The notes: generated by a model not told the origin, from the letters alone. A stretch of 64,000 bases of DNA from Nitratidesulfovibrio sp. (GCF_040373385.1 NZ_JBDXXH010000006.1:163213-227212), one strand, 5' to 3'. Positions 18,719 through 28,486 are shown, numbered from the stretch's first letter. Program-made: numbers and translations.

Positions 18719-18747
18719 TTGACAAAGAGGCCGCTTCACCATACACA
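18719..18747 (+). promoter_or_regulatory. Probable promoter of the second tRNA-Asn gene
   Basis: A perfect TTGACA (18719-18724) is followed after 17 nt by TACACA (18742-18747), 28 nt before the tRNA. The geometry is like that of copy 1. Confidence 0.5.
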
Positions 18748-18774
18748 CCTTCTTCGCCGCACCGTCGGCCACGT

Positions 18775-18850
18775 TCCCCGGTGGCTCAATTGGCAGAGCG
18801 GGTGACTGTTAATCACTAGGTTGGCGGTTCAAGTCCGTCCCGGGGAGCCA
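18775..18850 (+). tRNA. tRNA-Asn (GUU), copy 2
   Basis: 76 nt with encoded CCA and anticodon GUU, identical base for base to 9647-9722. Flanking identity begins at GCCACGT just before the gene and extends through the terminator, apart from a few bases. Confidence 0.97.
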
Positions 18851-18859
18851 GAATGTTCA

Positions 18860-18889
18860 GGGCGCATGACCATGGTCATGCGCCCTTTT
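18860..18889 (+). terminator. Rho-independent terminator of tRNA-Asn copy 2
   Basis: GGGCGCATGACC / GGTCATGCGCCC stem followed by TTTT, one base different from the copy at 9731-9760. Confidence 0.85.
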
Positions 18890-19033
18890 CACATCCGCGA
18901 AGCCCCCCGGCTTCCCGCCCCCGCCAGTGGGCATCCGCCCCATATCCCCCTGCTCCCACATTTTCCCACGGGGGCAATTCCCCAACTGCCCGGCACCATA
19001 TCCCCGTGAAAAATAACCTGTTCGGCATCGGTT

Positions 19034-19050
19034 TTGGCATGCCATGCCAA
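19034..19050. promoter_or_regulatory. 17-bp perfect palindrome upstream of the chemoreceptor gene
   Basis: TTGGCATG-C-CATGCCAA is a perfect inverted repeat 117 nt before the chemoreceptor start. It has the size and symmetry of a dimeric repressor or activator site. No matching regulator gene is adjacent, so its role is inferred only from symmetry. Confidence 0.4.
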
Positions 19051-19167
19051 TCCGTTCGGGCGGTTACGCACAACACCCGTCGATAGACACCTCTCGATGC
19101 ATGGTGCTAGATACAAGACCTCGCATTACCAGACACACCCACCTGATGAACAAGGGAGATGGCAGAG

Positions 19168-21222
19168 ATGGTCTCGCAGAGCATCCGTACGACCATGCTC
19201 ATCATCATTGCCGGCGTTGTATTGCTGATACAATCGGCGCTGGTCGTGGTGGTGGCGAAAACCGGCTATGACGACGGACTGACGGAAAAGAAGCGCGAAA
19301 TGCGCCTGATGGCTGAAACCATTTCCAAGTCGGTCTCGGATTTCGGCCTGCGTCAAGTGGACATGATGCGCGGGGCATCAAAGGTGCCGGTGCTGCGCCA
19401 GTTCCTGCAGGGCGATACCTCGCTCGAAGGGGCAGCGACGGAAGTGATCAACGCCATGTCGCAGGCAGCGCCTGGGGTAAACACCTACTACCTGTTCAAC
19501 GCCCAGGGCAGCCAGGTCATCCTGCGCACCCAGGGCAAGGCAGGCAAGCCCAACCATCTGGCCGACCGCGAATACATCAAGGCGACCCTGGCCGGGAAGG
19601 AAGGCTACAGTTCCTCCCCGACCAAAAGCCTGGCCACCGGCAAGCTCATCGTCAGCGTCACCGCTCCCATCTTCGACGAGTCCGGCCGGGTGCTGGGCGG
19701 CGTGGGCATGTCCTACGCCATCGACGGGCTGGTGGATAACTACATCGACACCGTAAAGATTGGCGACACCGGGCGCCCCTTCTTTCTTTCGCCCAAGGGG
19801 GTGGTCATCGGCCACCCCGATGACGCCATGATCCTCAAGGACATTTCCGGCGACGCCGGCGTGGCCCAGATGATCGCCGCGCCCGACGGCCAGTCCACCA
19901 TCACGCGCGACGGGCGCGAGGTGATGCAGACCTGGACCCGCGTGCCCAACTGGACGTGGATACTGGGCATTACCATGGACATGGACGAAATCGCCGCGCC
20001 CGCCGTGGCCCAGCGCAACTACATGATCGCCATGGGCATCGCGGCCATGGCTGCACTCATCGCGGTCAGCCTGTTCGCCCTCGACCGCATCGCCGTGCGC
20101 CCCATCAAGAAGCTGGAAGGATACGCCTCCACCGTGGCGGCAGGCAATCTGGACGACACTCTTGACCTTGCGCAGCGCAACGAAATCGGCAAGCTGGCCG
20201 ACAGCCTGCGCACCATGGTGACCAGCCTCAAGGGCAAGATCGCCGAGGCCGACGAAAAGACCCGCATGGCCAACGAGGAATCGGCCCGGGCAGCCAGGGC
20301 CGGACGCGAGGCCGAAGAAGCCCGCGCCGCCGCCGTACGCGCCCGCGCCGAAGGCATGCTGCAAGCGGCCGCCAAGCTGGAAAGCGTGGTGGAAATCGTC
20401 ACCTCCGCCTCGGAGGAACTTTCCGCTCAGGTCGAACAGTCCAGCAAGGGCGCGGAAAGCCAGAGCGCCCGCGTGGGCGAGACGGCCACCGCCATGGAAG
20501 AAATGAACGCCACGGTGCTGGAAGTGGCGCGCAATGCCTCCCAGGCCGCGGAATCCGCCGAGAACGCCAAGGGCAGGGCCGAAAACGGCGCCACCCTGGT
20601 CACCGACGTGGTGCGCAGCATCGCGGACGCGCAGACCCAGGCGCTGTCCCTCAAGACGGACATGCAGAGCCTGGGCACGCAGGCCGAAGGCATCGGCCAG
20701 GTCATGAACGTGATCACCGACATCGCCGACCAGACCAACCTGCTGGCGCTGAACGCGGCCATCGAGGCGGCCCGCGCCGGTGACGCCGGACGCGGCTTTG
20801 CCGTGGTGGCCGACGAGGTGCGCAAACTGGCCGAAAAGACCATGAACGCCACCCGCGAGGTGGGCGACGCCATCCGCAACATCCAGCACGGCACCCGCCG
20901 CAACATCGACAACGTGGAGCAGGCGGTGCAGCTCATCGATACCGCCACCGGCCTCGCCAACAAGTCGGGCGAAGCGCTGCAATCCATCGTGCAACTGGTG
21001 GAAGTTACCTCGGAGCAGGTGCGCTCCATCGCCACGGCGGCGGAACAGCAGTCCGCCACCAGCGAGGAGATCAACCATTCCATCGAGGACATCAGCCGCA
21101 TTTCTGCGGAAACCTCCGACGCCATGCGCCAGTCGTCCGTGGCCGTCACCGAACTGGCCCGCCAGTCGCAGGAGATGAAGACCGTCATCGACGGCATGAA
21201 GCGCGAGGCCACGACCGCGTAG
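19168..21222 (+). CDS. Methyl-accepting chemotaxis protein with dCache sensor domain
   Basis: Transmembrane chemoreceptor of 684 aa. The ATG at 19168 lies 9 nt after GGGAG; the in-frame ATG at 19159 overlaps that site and is less likely. Helix 1 is about residues 8-30. A periplasmic double-Cache domain follows (about 40-275) with the family's [12 protein letters not shown] and [12 protein letters not shown] segments, then helix 2 (about 282-302), HAMP ([22 protein letters not shown]), and a long coiled-coil signalling domain. The conserved hairpin tip reads [19 protein letters not shown], with [15 protein letters not shown] after it. No CheR-binding pentapeptide is seen at the C-terminus. Ligand unknown. 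A terminator follows. Confidence 0.95.
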   Translation: MVSQSIRTTMLIIIAGVVLLIQSALVVVVAKTGYDDGLTEKKREMRLMAETISKSVSDFGLRQVDMMRGASKVPVLRQFLQGDTSLEGAATEVINAMSQAAPGVNTYYLFNAQGSQVILRTQGKAGKPNHLADREYIKATLAGKEGYSSSPTKSLATGKLIVSVTAPIFDESGRVLGGVGMSYAIDGLVDNYIDTVKIGDTGRPFFLSPKGVVIGHPDDAMILKDISGDAGVAQMIAAPDGQSTITRDGREVMQTWTRVPNWTWILGITMDMDEIAAPAVAQRNYMIAMGIAAMAALIAVSLFALDRIAVRPIKKLEGYASTVAAGNLDDTLDLAQRNEIGKLADSLRTMVTSLKGKIAEADEKTRMANEESARAARAGREAEEARAAAVRARAEGMLQAAAKLESVVEIVTSASEELSAQVEQSSKGAESQSARVGETATAMEEMNATVLEVARNASQAAESAENAKGRAENGATLVTDVVRSIADAQTQALSLKTDMQSLGTQAEGIGQVMNVITDIADQTNLLALNAAIEAARAGDAGRGFAVVADEVRKLAEKTMNATREVGDAIRNIQHGTRRNIDNVEQAVQLIDTATGLANKSGEALQSIVQLVEVTSEQVRSIATAAEQQSATSEEINHSIEDISRISAETSDAMRQSSVAVTELARQSQEMKTVIDGMKREATTA

Positions 21223-21299
21223 CTGGCACGCGGCACGCAGGACGCGGCACACCGGACGGTTGCCGCCAAACGTGCCGATGCACTGCCAATGCACAGGCA

Positions 21300-21335
21300 G
21301 GGCCGGAACGGCGTACGCGCCATTCCGGCCCTTTT
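21300..21335 (+). terminator. Terminator after the chemoreceptor gene
   Basis: GGGCCGGAA / TTCCGGCCC stem with a 14-nt loop, then TTTT. It sits in the 322-nt gap 21223-21544. The gap also holds the 9-bp repeat at 21386-21441 and the EF-hand gene's ribosome site. Confidence 0.75.
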
Positions 21336-21385
21336 GCGTCCCCGCTGGCGGTGCCCCTGCCGAAACCGCCGGGGGGCCGTACCGT

Positions 21386-21441
21386 CGCTTCCGACGCTTC
21401 CGACACTTCTGCCCGCTTCCGACGCTTCCGCCCGCTTCCGA
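21386..21441. repeat. CGCTTCCGA-type 9-bp repeat
   Basis: CGCTTCCGA occurs at 21386, 21395, 21414 and 21433, with degenerate units between and two single-base slips. Intergenic. Confidence 0.8.
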
Positions 21442-21544
21442 CTGTTGACCAACACCGCCACGGGCCTATACATGGCGGTACGGAGCGCGCGCACGCCACC
21501 CGACAGCGCACCCGCACCGCAACCCGAAGCCCGCAGGAGGCACC

Positions 21545-21886
21545 ATGAAACGCATCATCCCGGCAGCCATCATGCTGCTGTGCGCCGCCACGGCCCAGGC
21601 CGACGACAAGTTCTCCGCCATGGACAAGGATGGCAACGCCAGCGTGACCTGGGAGGAATTTTCCGCCGGGTTCCCGCAGATGAAGAAGCCCGCCTTCGAC
21701 GCCATCGACACCGACGCCAACGGCGCCCTTACCCACGAGGAATGGGACGCCTTCCGCGCCCACCACGGCCAGGGCGGCATGGGCATGGGCGGCGGCATGG
21801 GCCCCAAGGACGGGCAAGACACCACCATGCCCAAGGGCATGGGCGGCATGGGGTCCGCCCCGCTCATCCAGCCCCCCGCCAAGTAG
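21545..21886 (+). CDS. Small secreted EF-hand (calmodulin-like) protein
   Basis: 113 aa. A signal peptide ends at AQA (residue 19), so the protein is periplasmic or exported. Two canonical 12-residue EF-hand loops are present: D27-x-D-G-N-x-S-V-T-W-E-E38 and D55-T-D-A-N-G-A-L-T-H-E-E66. All Ca2+-ligand positions (1, 3, 5, 9, 12) are acceptable. The C-terminal 35 residues are Met/Gly-rich (GGMGMGGGMGPKDG). AGGAGG lies before the ATG, and a terminator follows. It is probably a monocistronic Ca2+-binding protein; its partner is unknown. Confidence 0.85.
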   Translation: MKRIIPAAIMLLCAATAQADDKFSAMDKDGNASVTWEEFSAGFPQMKKPAFDAIDTDANGALTHEEWDAFRAHHGQGGMGMGGGMGPKDGQDTTMPKGMGGMGSAPLIQPPAK

Positions 21887-21934
21887 CCGCCCCCGCGCTA
21901 CCACGGTGCAACGGCACCCCCCTTGAAATGCGAT

Positions 21935-21960
21935 ACGGGCCGGTAGTTACCGGCCCGTTT
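21935..21960 (+). terminator. Terminator after the EF-hand gene
   Basis: ACGGGCCGGTA / TACCGGCCCGT perfect 11-bp inverted repeat with a 2-nt centre, followed by TTTCC. Confidence 0.65.
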
Positions 21961-22050
21961 CCTTTCCTGCGGCAAACCAGCGCGCCTGCCCGTTCCGCAC
22001 GGCCCGCCTTCCACCGGCGCACCGGCCCAAAAAACCGCCGGGCACCGTGG

Positions 22051-25000
22051 CTACGCCATTTCTCCCGAATCCGGTCCGGCGTCCGATTCCGCATCCGGTC
22101 CTGTGCCCGGTCCGGCCCCCGATCCGGCACCCGATGCGGCACCCGCATCTTCCTCCGCTGACAACGCGCCGCGCTGCATCTTGCGCAGTTCGTGCTCCAA
22201 CTGGTTCAAGGCATCCATCAGCAGCATGAACACCGGGCGCGTTTCTTCCGCGCCGGTGGACCGGGTGCGCAGTTCCATCCGCTCGGCCATCTGGCGCACC
22301 CGTTCGGCGCCGATGGCCTCCGCCTCCAGGCGCAACAGGTGTGACAGGGCGAGAAGCTCCACCCGGCTGCCCCGGTCCATGGCCGACCACAGGCTTTCGC
22401 GCAGCGTGCCCGACTGGCGCAGGAAGCGCAGCGAAGCCTCGTCGCCGCCCACAAGCAGCGTGGCCTCGTTGAACACCGGCACTTCGTCCACCGGCGCGGG
22501 CGCCGACCGGCGCAAGGCATCCTCTCCGGCACCGCCCACCATGTCTTCCACGGCGGCCAGCAGCGTCTTCAACCGTACCGGCTTCAGGGCCACGGACACC
22601 CCGCCAGCGGCATCCAGCGCGGGGTGGTCCACTCCGGCGGGGTCGCCGGTCATGAACAGCACCGGCACGTCGGCGGGGGTGGCCGCATCGGTCAGGCGGC
22701 GCAGGGCGCGCACCACGTCGGCCCCGTCCATGTCGCGCGGATGCGCGTCGGTGATGACCAAGTCGAAACGCCGCACGCGCGCCGCCTCCAGCGCCTCGCG
22801 CCCGGCGGCGGCCGTCACCGGGTGGTGCCCGCCGCGTGACAGGGCGCGGCTGACGGCGTGGCGGTTCACGTCGTCCGATTCCACCAGCAACACCTGCAAC
22901 GATTCACTGGCCGTGGGGCAGGGCGGCCGGGGCGGCCGGGGCGGCCAGGGCGGCCGGGGCGGCCAGGGCGGGGTGACACGGGCCACCCCCGGCGCGCTGC
23001 CGCGCCAGGCGGCCCCCGAGGCGTGTTCCATCACCTGTGGCGGGGCGGAAACATCCGCATCCGGTTGACCGCCCGTCGCCGAGGCGGCGTGCACGCCCGC
23101 CTCGCATGTACCGAAAGGCAACAGCACGCGAAAGGTGCTGCCCTGCCCCGGCATGCTGTCCAGCACGATGTGGCCGCCCATCATGTCCGTGAACTTGCGG
23201 CAGATGGCAAGCCCAAGGCCAGAGCCGCCATAGCGCCGCGCGGTGGAGGCATCCGCCTGCCGGAAATTCTCGAAAATCAGGTCGTGCTTGTCGCCCGGAA
23301 TGCCGATGCCCGTATCGCGCACCGAAAAACACAGCCACTGCGTGTCGCCGTGCGGGTGCATCCTCGGGGACATTTCCGAAGGCCTGTCCGGAAACATGCC
23401 CGACAGGCTCGACATAACTGACAGGCCCGCATCCCGCGCGGCACGCGTGCCGCCACCAGCCATATCGGGCGCATTGGGCGCAGCGGGCCCCTCCGCCACG
23501 CCCCCCACGGCCGGAGCATGCCCCATCTCGGCTTCACCCGGCGGTTCCGCCCGGCAAACCACCACATGCACCCCACCTTCGTCGGTGAACTTGATCGCGT
23601 TGCTGATGAAGTTCACCAGCACCTGGCGCAGCCTGCCGGGGTCGCCGCGCAGGTGGCGGGGCACGTCGCGGTCGATGTGCAGGGTCAGGGACAGGCCCTT
23701 GCGCTCCGCCGTGTGGCCCATGACGCGCATCACCCCGCGCACCAGCCGCGCCGGGGCGAAATCGATGCACTCCAACCGCAGCTTGCCCGCCTCCACCCGC
23801 GAAAGATCCAGCAGGTCGTTGACGATGCCCAGCAACGCCTCTGCCGAAACCAGCGCGGCGCGCAGGTTCTCGGCCACGTCAGCAGGCAGGTGCTCTTGCA
23901 ATGAAAGTTCGGTCAGGCCGATGATGGCGTTGAGCGGGGTGCGTATCTCGTGGCTCATGTTGGCCAGGAACTCGCTCTTGGCCCGGCTGGCTTCCTCCAG
24001 CCCGCGCGCCGATTCGGCCAGGGCCTGTTCCGTCCTGCGGCGCTCCAGCGCGGCGCCGATGATCTCGCCCGCCGTTTGCAGGAACTTGAGATCCACCGAT
24101 TCCCACACCCTCGGCCTGCGGGTGTCGTCAAAGCCGATGAACCCGTACCATCGTCCCTGCGCCACGATGGGCAGCACCAGCAGTGACCGGATGCCCTGCG
24201 ATTGCAGGACCACCCGCTCCGACTCGGGAAAGGTTGCCACCGGCCCCCGAATCACCCGGCCCGCCTCCAGTTCCTGCCCCCAGCGGGGAATGACGGTGGC
24301 GTAGGGCACGTCGCGCAGCAACGGGTTGTCGATCTGGGGCGGCACCCCCGGCGCGCACCGTTCGTAGCGTTGCGAGCAGCAACGGTTGCCTTGCGCGTCC
24401 TCGTGGTTCTCGAAAATGTACACCCGGCAGGCCCCGGCAGCCTCGCGCAGGCTTTCCAGCACCACGAGCAGCGTGTCGTCGGCGCAGGGGCGCGCCAGAA
24501 GGTCGCGCGCGCAGGTGGACAGCACCCGGTCGTACAGCAGGCGCAACTGCATCTCGTTGCGGGTGCGCACCCGCTCCGAAATGTCGCGCGCCACCGCCAC
24601 GATAAGATCCCCGCGCGAGGAATGCCATGCGCTGGTGCTGAGTTCCACGGGCACCAGGGTGCCGTCGCCCCGGCAGTAGCGTGCCTCCTGGTCCAGCAGC
24701 GGCGTGCCGCTGAGCACGGTGCGCGATATTTCCAGACAGCGGTCGCGGGTAAGGGTGGGGTTGATGTCGCAGGGGCCCATGGTCAGCAATTGCTCGCGCG
24801 AAAGCCCCAGCAGGGCGCAGGCCCCCCGGTTGACGTCCACGTGCAGCCCGGTCACCGGGTCGATGAGGAAGATGGCCTCGGCCGTGGCATCCAGCGCGGC
24901 ACGAAAGCGGCGCATGGCCTCTTCCGTCTCCTTCATGTCGGTGATGTCCACCGCCAGTTCGTACCGGGCCAGACGCCCGTCGCCCAGCGGAACCAGCCGA

Positions 25001-25758
25001 TCGATGCAGCGGAACCAGCGGTTCAGGGCCGGGTTGCGGAACTCCCAGACGTGGGCCTTGTCCGGCTCGTCGCGCAGGCGGCCATTGTTGCAGAAGGGGC
25101 AGGGGGCATCACGGCCCTGCAACGCCTCGTGGCAGCGACGGCCCTCGCAGTCGCCCACAAGGCGGCGCAACGCGGCGTTGACGTGCAGTATCTCGTGGGT
25201 GTCGATGTCGGAAACGTAGGCGCAGACCAGCCCGTCCACGGCCGGGGCGGCCATTTCCACAGCGGGGTCGGCCAACTCGCGCGGGTGCAGGGGCCAGCCG
25301 CCCCAGCGCCCCGGCGTGGGGCGTGGCGGGGAGGTTTCGCCAGCGAAGGACACGGGTGGGGTGAAAGAACCGGAGACGCCGGACGGAGCAAGGCCATCGG
25401 CCGGAGCGGGAAAATCTGCCGCCCCTGCCGGCCCTGCCGAATCGGAACAGACAGGCGCGCCGCCCGGCACGGGATCGTCGGGGCGCAGCCCCAGGGCCTC
25501 GCGCAGGCGGCGGTTTTCCTCCTCCAGCGTGCGCAGGCGGTCCCGGTCAGCGTCACCGGGCAGGCGCACGCTGTCACACGCACCAGCGCACGCATCGGCA
25601 CACGCATCGGGGAATCCGCATGGTACCGCCTGGCCGCTTGCGGTGACGGTGGTACGGTCCGATGCAGGGTCCGGTGCATGCGACGGCACGGGGTCCGGCA
25701 CATGATTCGTGTTGGGGTGACAGGGCTGCGCTGCCCCGTCGGCATCATCCTTGCGCAT
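22051..25758 (-). CDS. Large hybrid sensor histidine kinase (PAS-PAS-GAF-HisKA-HATPase-REC-Hpt-like)
   Basis: 1235 aa, with GAGG 6 nt before the ATG at 25758. No membrane helix is evident, so it is probably cytoplasmic. The N-terminal 170 residues are low-complexity with a short coiled coil (RLRTLEEENRRLREAL). Two PAS domains follow; the first carries a Cys motif (CEGRRCHEAL, then CPFC). Next come a GAF domain, HisKA with H603 (MSHEIRTPLN), an HATPase domain ending GLGLAICRKFTDMMGGH, a Pro/Trp linker, and REC with D1004 (VITDAHPRDMDG). A final helical unit resembles Hpt: LALSHLLRLEAEAIGAERV, H1140. The usual H-x-L-K-G is H-L-L-R-L there, so phosphotransfer is uncertain. No response regulator is adjacent. 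Divergent from the YgiQ-like gene. Confidence 0.88.
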   Translation of the reverse strand: MRKDDADGAAQPCHPNTNHVPDPVPSHAPDPASDRTTVTASGQAVPCGFPDACADACAGACDSVRLPGDADRDRLRTLEEENRRLREALGLRPDDPVPGGAPVCSDSAGPAGAADFPAPADGLAPSGVSGSFTPPVSFAGETSPPRPTPGRWGGWPLHPRELADPAVEMAAPAVDGLVCAYVSDIDTHEILHVNAALRRLVGDCEGRRCHEALQGRDAPCPFCNNGRLRDEPDKAHVWEFRNPALNRWFRCIDRLVPLGDGRLARYELAVDITDMKETEEAMRRFRAALDATAEAIFLIDPVTGLHVDVNRGACALLGLSREQLLTMGPCDINPTLTRDRCLEISRTVLSGTPLLDQEARYCRGDGTLVPVELSTSAWHSSRGDLIVAVARDISERVRTRNEMQLRLLYDRVLSTCARDLLARPCADDTLLVVLESLREAAGACRVYIFENHEDAQGNRCCSQRYERCAPGVPPQIDNPLLRDVPYATVIPRWGQELEAGRVIRGPVATFPESERVVLQSQGIRSLLVLPIVAQGRWYGFIGFDDTRRPRVWESVDLKFLQTAGEIIGAALERRRTEQALAESARGLEEASRAKSEFLANMSHEIRTPLNAIIGLTELSLQEHLPADVAENLRAALVSAEALLGIVNDLLDLSRVEAGKLRLECIDFAPARLVRGVMRVMGHTAERKGLSLTLHIDRDVPRHLRGDPGRLRQVLVNFISNAIKFTDEGGVHVVVCRAEPPGEAEMGHAPAVGGVAEGPAAPNAPDMAGGGTRAARDAGLSVMSSLSGMFPDRPSEMSPRMHPHGDTQWLCFSVRDTGIGIPGDKHDLIFENFRQADASTARRYGGSGLGLAICRKFTDMMGGHIVLDSMPGQGSTFRVLLPFGTCEAGVHAASATGGQPDADVSAPPQVMEHASGAAWRGSAPGVARVTPPWPPRPPWPPRPPRPPCPTASESLQVLLVESDDVNRHAVSRALSRGGHHPVTAAAGREALEAARVRRFDLVITDAHPRDMDGADVVRALRRLTDAATPADVPVLFMTGDPAGVDHPALDAAGGVSVALKPVRLKTLLAAVEDMVGGAGEDALRRSAPAPVDEVPVFNEATLLVGGDEASLRFLRQSGTLRESLWSAMDRGSRVELLALSHLLRLEAEAIGAERVRQMAERMELRTRSTGAEETRPVFMLLMDALNQLEHELRKMQRGALSAEEDAGAASGAGSGAGPGTGPDAESDAGPDSGEMA
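22924..22968. repeat. 9-bp tandem repeat, five copies, inside the histidine kinase gene
   Basis: CGGCCGGGG/CGGCCAGGG units, read in frame as a Pro-Pro-Trp/Arg linker (WPPRPPWPPRPPRPP) between the HATPase and receiver domains. Confidence 0.9.
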
Positions 25759-25843
25759 GGCGTCCTCACGGGGGTCCCCAGTATCGGGGGGCACCCGGCA
25801 TACTGCGCGAAACCGGGGGCGAAGGCAACAGCCCCCCCCCGGG

Positions 25844-26025
25844 CCGTACGGCCCAACCATCTGTCATGACCGTACGGCCCAGCTATCCGTCATGACCGTA
25901 CGGCCCGACCATCTGTCATGACCGTACGGCCCAGCTATCCGTCATGACCGTACGGCCCAGCTATCCGTCATGACCATACGGCCCAACCATCTGTCATGAC
26001 CGTACGGCCCAACCATCCGGCATGA
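25844..26025. repeat. 26-bp tandem repeat, seven copies, between divergent genes
   Basis: Seven contiguous units of exactly 26 bp, each beginning CCGTACGGCC (unit 6: CCATACGGCC) and ending CATGA. Three versions alternate: A (CCAACCATCTGT), B (CCAGCTATCCGT) and C (the last, CCAACCATCCGG), in the order A B A B B A C. Each unit contains the 8-bp palindrome CCGTACGG. It fills most of the 336-nt gap 25759-26094 between the histidine kinase and YgiQ-like starts. Units abut without spacers, so it is not a CRISPR. Confidence 0.95.
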
Positions 26026-26059
26026 GCCACTCGGGCCGCCGGGAATCGGGTGCTTCTCC

Positions 26060-26088
26060 TTGCCTGCCCCCCTGCCCGCCACTATAGT
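26060..26088 (+). promoter_or_regulatory. Probable promoter of the YgiQ-like gene
   Basis: TTGCCT (26060-26065) and TATAGT (26083-26088) are spaced by 17 nt. Transcription would begin about at the ATG at 26095. The mRNA would then be leaderless, or the true start is the ATG at 26143. Confidence 0.5.
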
Positions 26089-26094
26089 CCGCGC

Positions 26095-28416
26095 ATGCGA
26101 CATTCCAGCCACGACCACCGCCGCGCCAGGCCCGGCGGCACCATGCCGCGCCGCGCGGTCCCATCCGGGGCATGCCCTGCGGCATACGTTCCGCAACGCG
26201 GGCGCACGCCCCTGCCCCAGCCCGCCTTTCTGCCCACCACCGCGCGCGAGATGCGCGACCTTGGCTGGGACCGGCTGGACGTGCTGCTCGTCTCCGGCGA
26301 TGCCTACGTGGACCACCCCACCTTCGCCATGGCCCTGCTGGGCCGCTGGCTGGTGGCGCACGGCTTTCGCACCGGCATCGTGGCCCAGCCCCGCTGGGAC
26401 ACACCGGACGACGTGGCCCGCATGGGCCGCCCCCGCCTGTTCACCGGCATTTCGGCGGGTTCGCTCGATTCCATGCTGGCCCACTACACCGCCTTCCGCA
26501 AGAAGCGCCACGACGATGCCTTCACCCCCGGCGGTCAGGCCGGGGCGCGTCCCAACCGCGCGGCCATCGTCTACGCCAACCTGGCGCGCCAAGCCTTTCC
26601 CGGCCTGCCCGTGGTGCTGGGCGGCATAGAGGCATCGCTGCGGCGCATCAGCCACTACGATTTCTGGACCGACGCCCTGCGGCGGCCCATTCTCATGGAT
26701 GCCAAGGCCGACCTGCTGGTGTGGGGCATGGGCGAACGCGCCCTGCTGGACGCGACCTGCGCGCTGGACACCGCCATGGAGGCCGCGGGAGCGGACGCCT
26801 ACGACGCCGCCCTGCTGCCCCCCCTTGCGGAAATTTTCGATGGCATCCCCGGCACGGCCCGCATGGGCCGGATGGCCGAGTGGAACGCAACCCCGGCAGA
26901 GGATGCCGCACGGGGGACAGGCGACGAACCGGGCGACGGCGAACCGGGCGACAACGATCAGCACGGCCCGGACCAATCCAACCCCGGCACCATCCCGCTC
27001 ATGCGCCTGCCCTCGCACGCGGCCATCATGGCGGACCCGCGCCTGCTCATGCGCGCCACCCTGCTGCTGGAGCGCCACGTGCACCGCGGCGACGCGCGGG
27101 CCATCCAGCCCGTGGACGACACCGCCACGTCGCGGGCCGTGCTGCTGGCCCCGCCTGCGCCGCCCCTGTCCCCGGACGAGATGGACGCGCTGTACGCCCT
27201 GCCCTTTGCCCGGCGGGCGCACCCCGCCCACCGCGAACCCGTCCCCGCCGAAGAAATGATCCGCACCAGCATCACCACCCACCGGGGGTGCGGTGGCGGC
27301 TGTTCGTTCTGCTCGCTGGCCCTGCACCAGGGGCGGCGCATCGCCTCGCGCAGCCGCGATTCGGTGCTGGACGAGGCAATGCGCCTGAACGACATGGAGC
27401 GTTTCAGCGGTTCGGTCAGCGACGTGGGCGGCCCCAGCGCCAACATGTGGAAGGCCCGCTGCACCCTGGACCCGGCCCGTTGCCGCCGGGCAAGCTGCAT
27501 GCACCCGCGCGTGTGCCCCGGCTTTGCCGTGGACCAGTCCGAGGCCGTGGAACTGCTGCGCGCAGTGCGCGCCACCCCCGGCGTGCGCCACGTGCGCGTG
27601 GCCAGCGGGGTGCGCTTCGACCTTGCCCTGCGCGACGAGGAAGCCCTGCGCGCCTATACCATGGAATTCACCGGCGGCCAGCTGAAGGTAGCCCCGGAAC
27701 ACATCTGCGACAGCGTGCTGGACCTGATGCGCAAGCCCGGCCTTGCCGTGTTCGAGCGCTTCCTGACCGCCTTCGCCGACCATTCGACGGCGGCGGGCAA
27801 GGAACAGTATGTGGTGCCCTACCTGCTCAGCGCCTTTCCCGGCTGCACCGACGACGACATGCGCACCCTGTCCCGCTGGCTGGCCGCGCGCGGCTGGTCG
27901 CCCAAGCAGGTGCAATGCTTCATCCCCACCCCCGGCACCGTGGCCACGGCCATGTTCTTCGCGGGCATCGACCCGCAGGGCAACCCCGTGCCCGTGGCCC
28001 GCACCGATGCGCAACGACTGCGCCAGCACCGCATCCTGATTCCGGACTTCGGCCTGCCGCCCGCAGCGCCTGGTCGTCCGGCGGGCGGGCCCGGGAACAG
28101 GCCGGGGGGCAGGCCCAACGAGAGGCCCGGCGGGCAGGATCGGCGGGATCGGGAACGAAGGAATGACGAAGGCCGCGACCAGCGCGGCCACGGAACCGGA
28201 CCGGGCGGCAGGCCGGGCGGCAAGCCTGGCGACAGATCGGGCGGGCATGGCAACGACGGGCGTAATGCCAACCGAAATGATGCACGCGATGACAAGCGCA
28301 GCACCCCGCACCCCGATTCCCGTCCCGGCTCACGGCCCGACTCCCGGCCCGGCTCTCGCCCCGGCTCGCATAGTGACAGGCGCGGCACCAAGGGGGGCGG
28401 CGGAAGAAACCGCTGA
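26095..28416 (+). CDS. YgiQ-family radical SAM protein (UPF0313)
   Basis: About 773 aa. The YgiQ N-terminal domain (about 40-270) includes [16 protein letters not shown] and [21 protein letters not shown]. The radical SAM core begins with [20 protein letters not shown] (C-x3-C-x2-C). Family segments follow, such as [20 protein letters not shown] and [15 protein letters not shown]. The last 120 residues are an Arg/Gly/Asp/Pro-rich disordered tail, common in this family. An acidic low-complexity insert ([14 protein letters not shown]) interrupts the N-terminal part. No ribosome site precedes the ATG at 26095, which lies 6 nt after a TATAGT box; 26143 is the alternative start. Biochemical role unknown. 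Confidence 0.9.
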   Translation: MRHSSHDHRRARPGGTMPRRAVPSGACPAAYVPQRGRTPLPQPAFLPTTAREMRDLGWDRLDVLLVSGDAYVDHPTFAMALLGRWLVAHGFRTGIVAQPRWDTPDDVARMGRPRLFTGISAGSLDSMLAHYTAFRKKRHDDAFTPGGQAGARPNRAAIVYANLARQAFPGLPVVLGGIEASLRRISHYDFWTDALRRPILMDAKADLLVWGMGERALLDATCALDTAMEAAGADAYDAALLPPLAEIFDGIPGTARMGRMAEWNATPAEDAARGTGDEPGDGEPGDNDQHGPDQSNPGTIPLMRLPSHAAIMADPRLLMRATLLLERHVHRGDARAIQPVDDTATSRAVLLAPPAPPLSPDEMDALYALPFARRAHPAHREPVPAEEMIRTSITTHRGCGGGCSFCSLALHQGRRIASRSRDSVLDEAMRLNDMERFSGSVSDVGGPSANMWKARCTLDPARCRRASCMHPRVCPGFAVDQSEAVELLRAVRATPGVRHVRVASGVRFDLALRDEEALRAYTMEFTGGQLKVAPEHICDSVLDLMRKPGLAVFERFLTAFADHSTAAGKEQYVVPYLLSAFPGCTDDDMRTLSRWLAARGWSPKQVQCFIPTPGTVATAMFFAGIDPQGNPVPVARTDAQRLRQHRILIPDFGLPPAAPGRPAGGPGNRPGGRPNERPGGQDRRDRERRNDEGRDQRGHGTGPGGRPGGKPGDRSGGHGNDGRNANRNDARDDKRSTPHPDSRPGSRPDSRPGSRPGSHSDRRGTKGGGGRNR

Positions 28417-28451
28417 CGCCGCCCGGCCTGACGGTACGTCCGGCATCACGA

Positions 28452-28486
28452 GCGGCGCACCGGCAAGGTACCGCTGACTGCGCCGC
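28452..28486. terminator. Hairpin between the convergent YgiQ-like and FliG-like genes
   Basis: GCGGCGCA / TGCGCCGC stem with a 19-nt loop in the 100-nt convergent gap. No T-run on either side; a weak or factor-assisted terminator at best. Confidence 0.35.

Noticed and set aside
9640-18889. Integrated mobile element between the two tRNA-Asn genes
   Set aside because: No integrase, transposase, phage or plasmid gene lies inside, and base composition matches the surroundings. Kept only as a repeat-bracketed segment.
25844-26025. Possible CRISPR array
   Set aside because: The 26-bp units abut directly with no spacers, and no cas gene is present.
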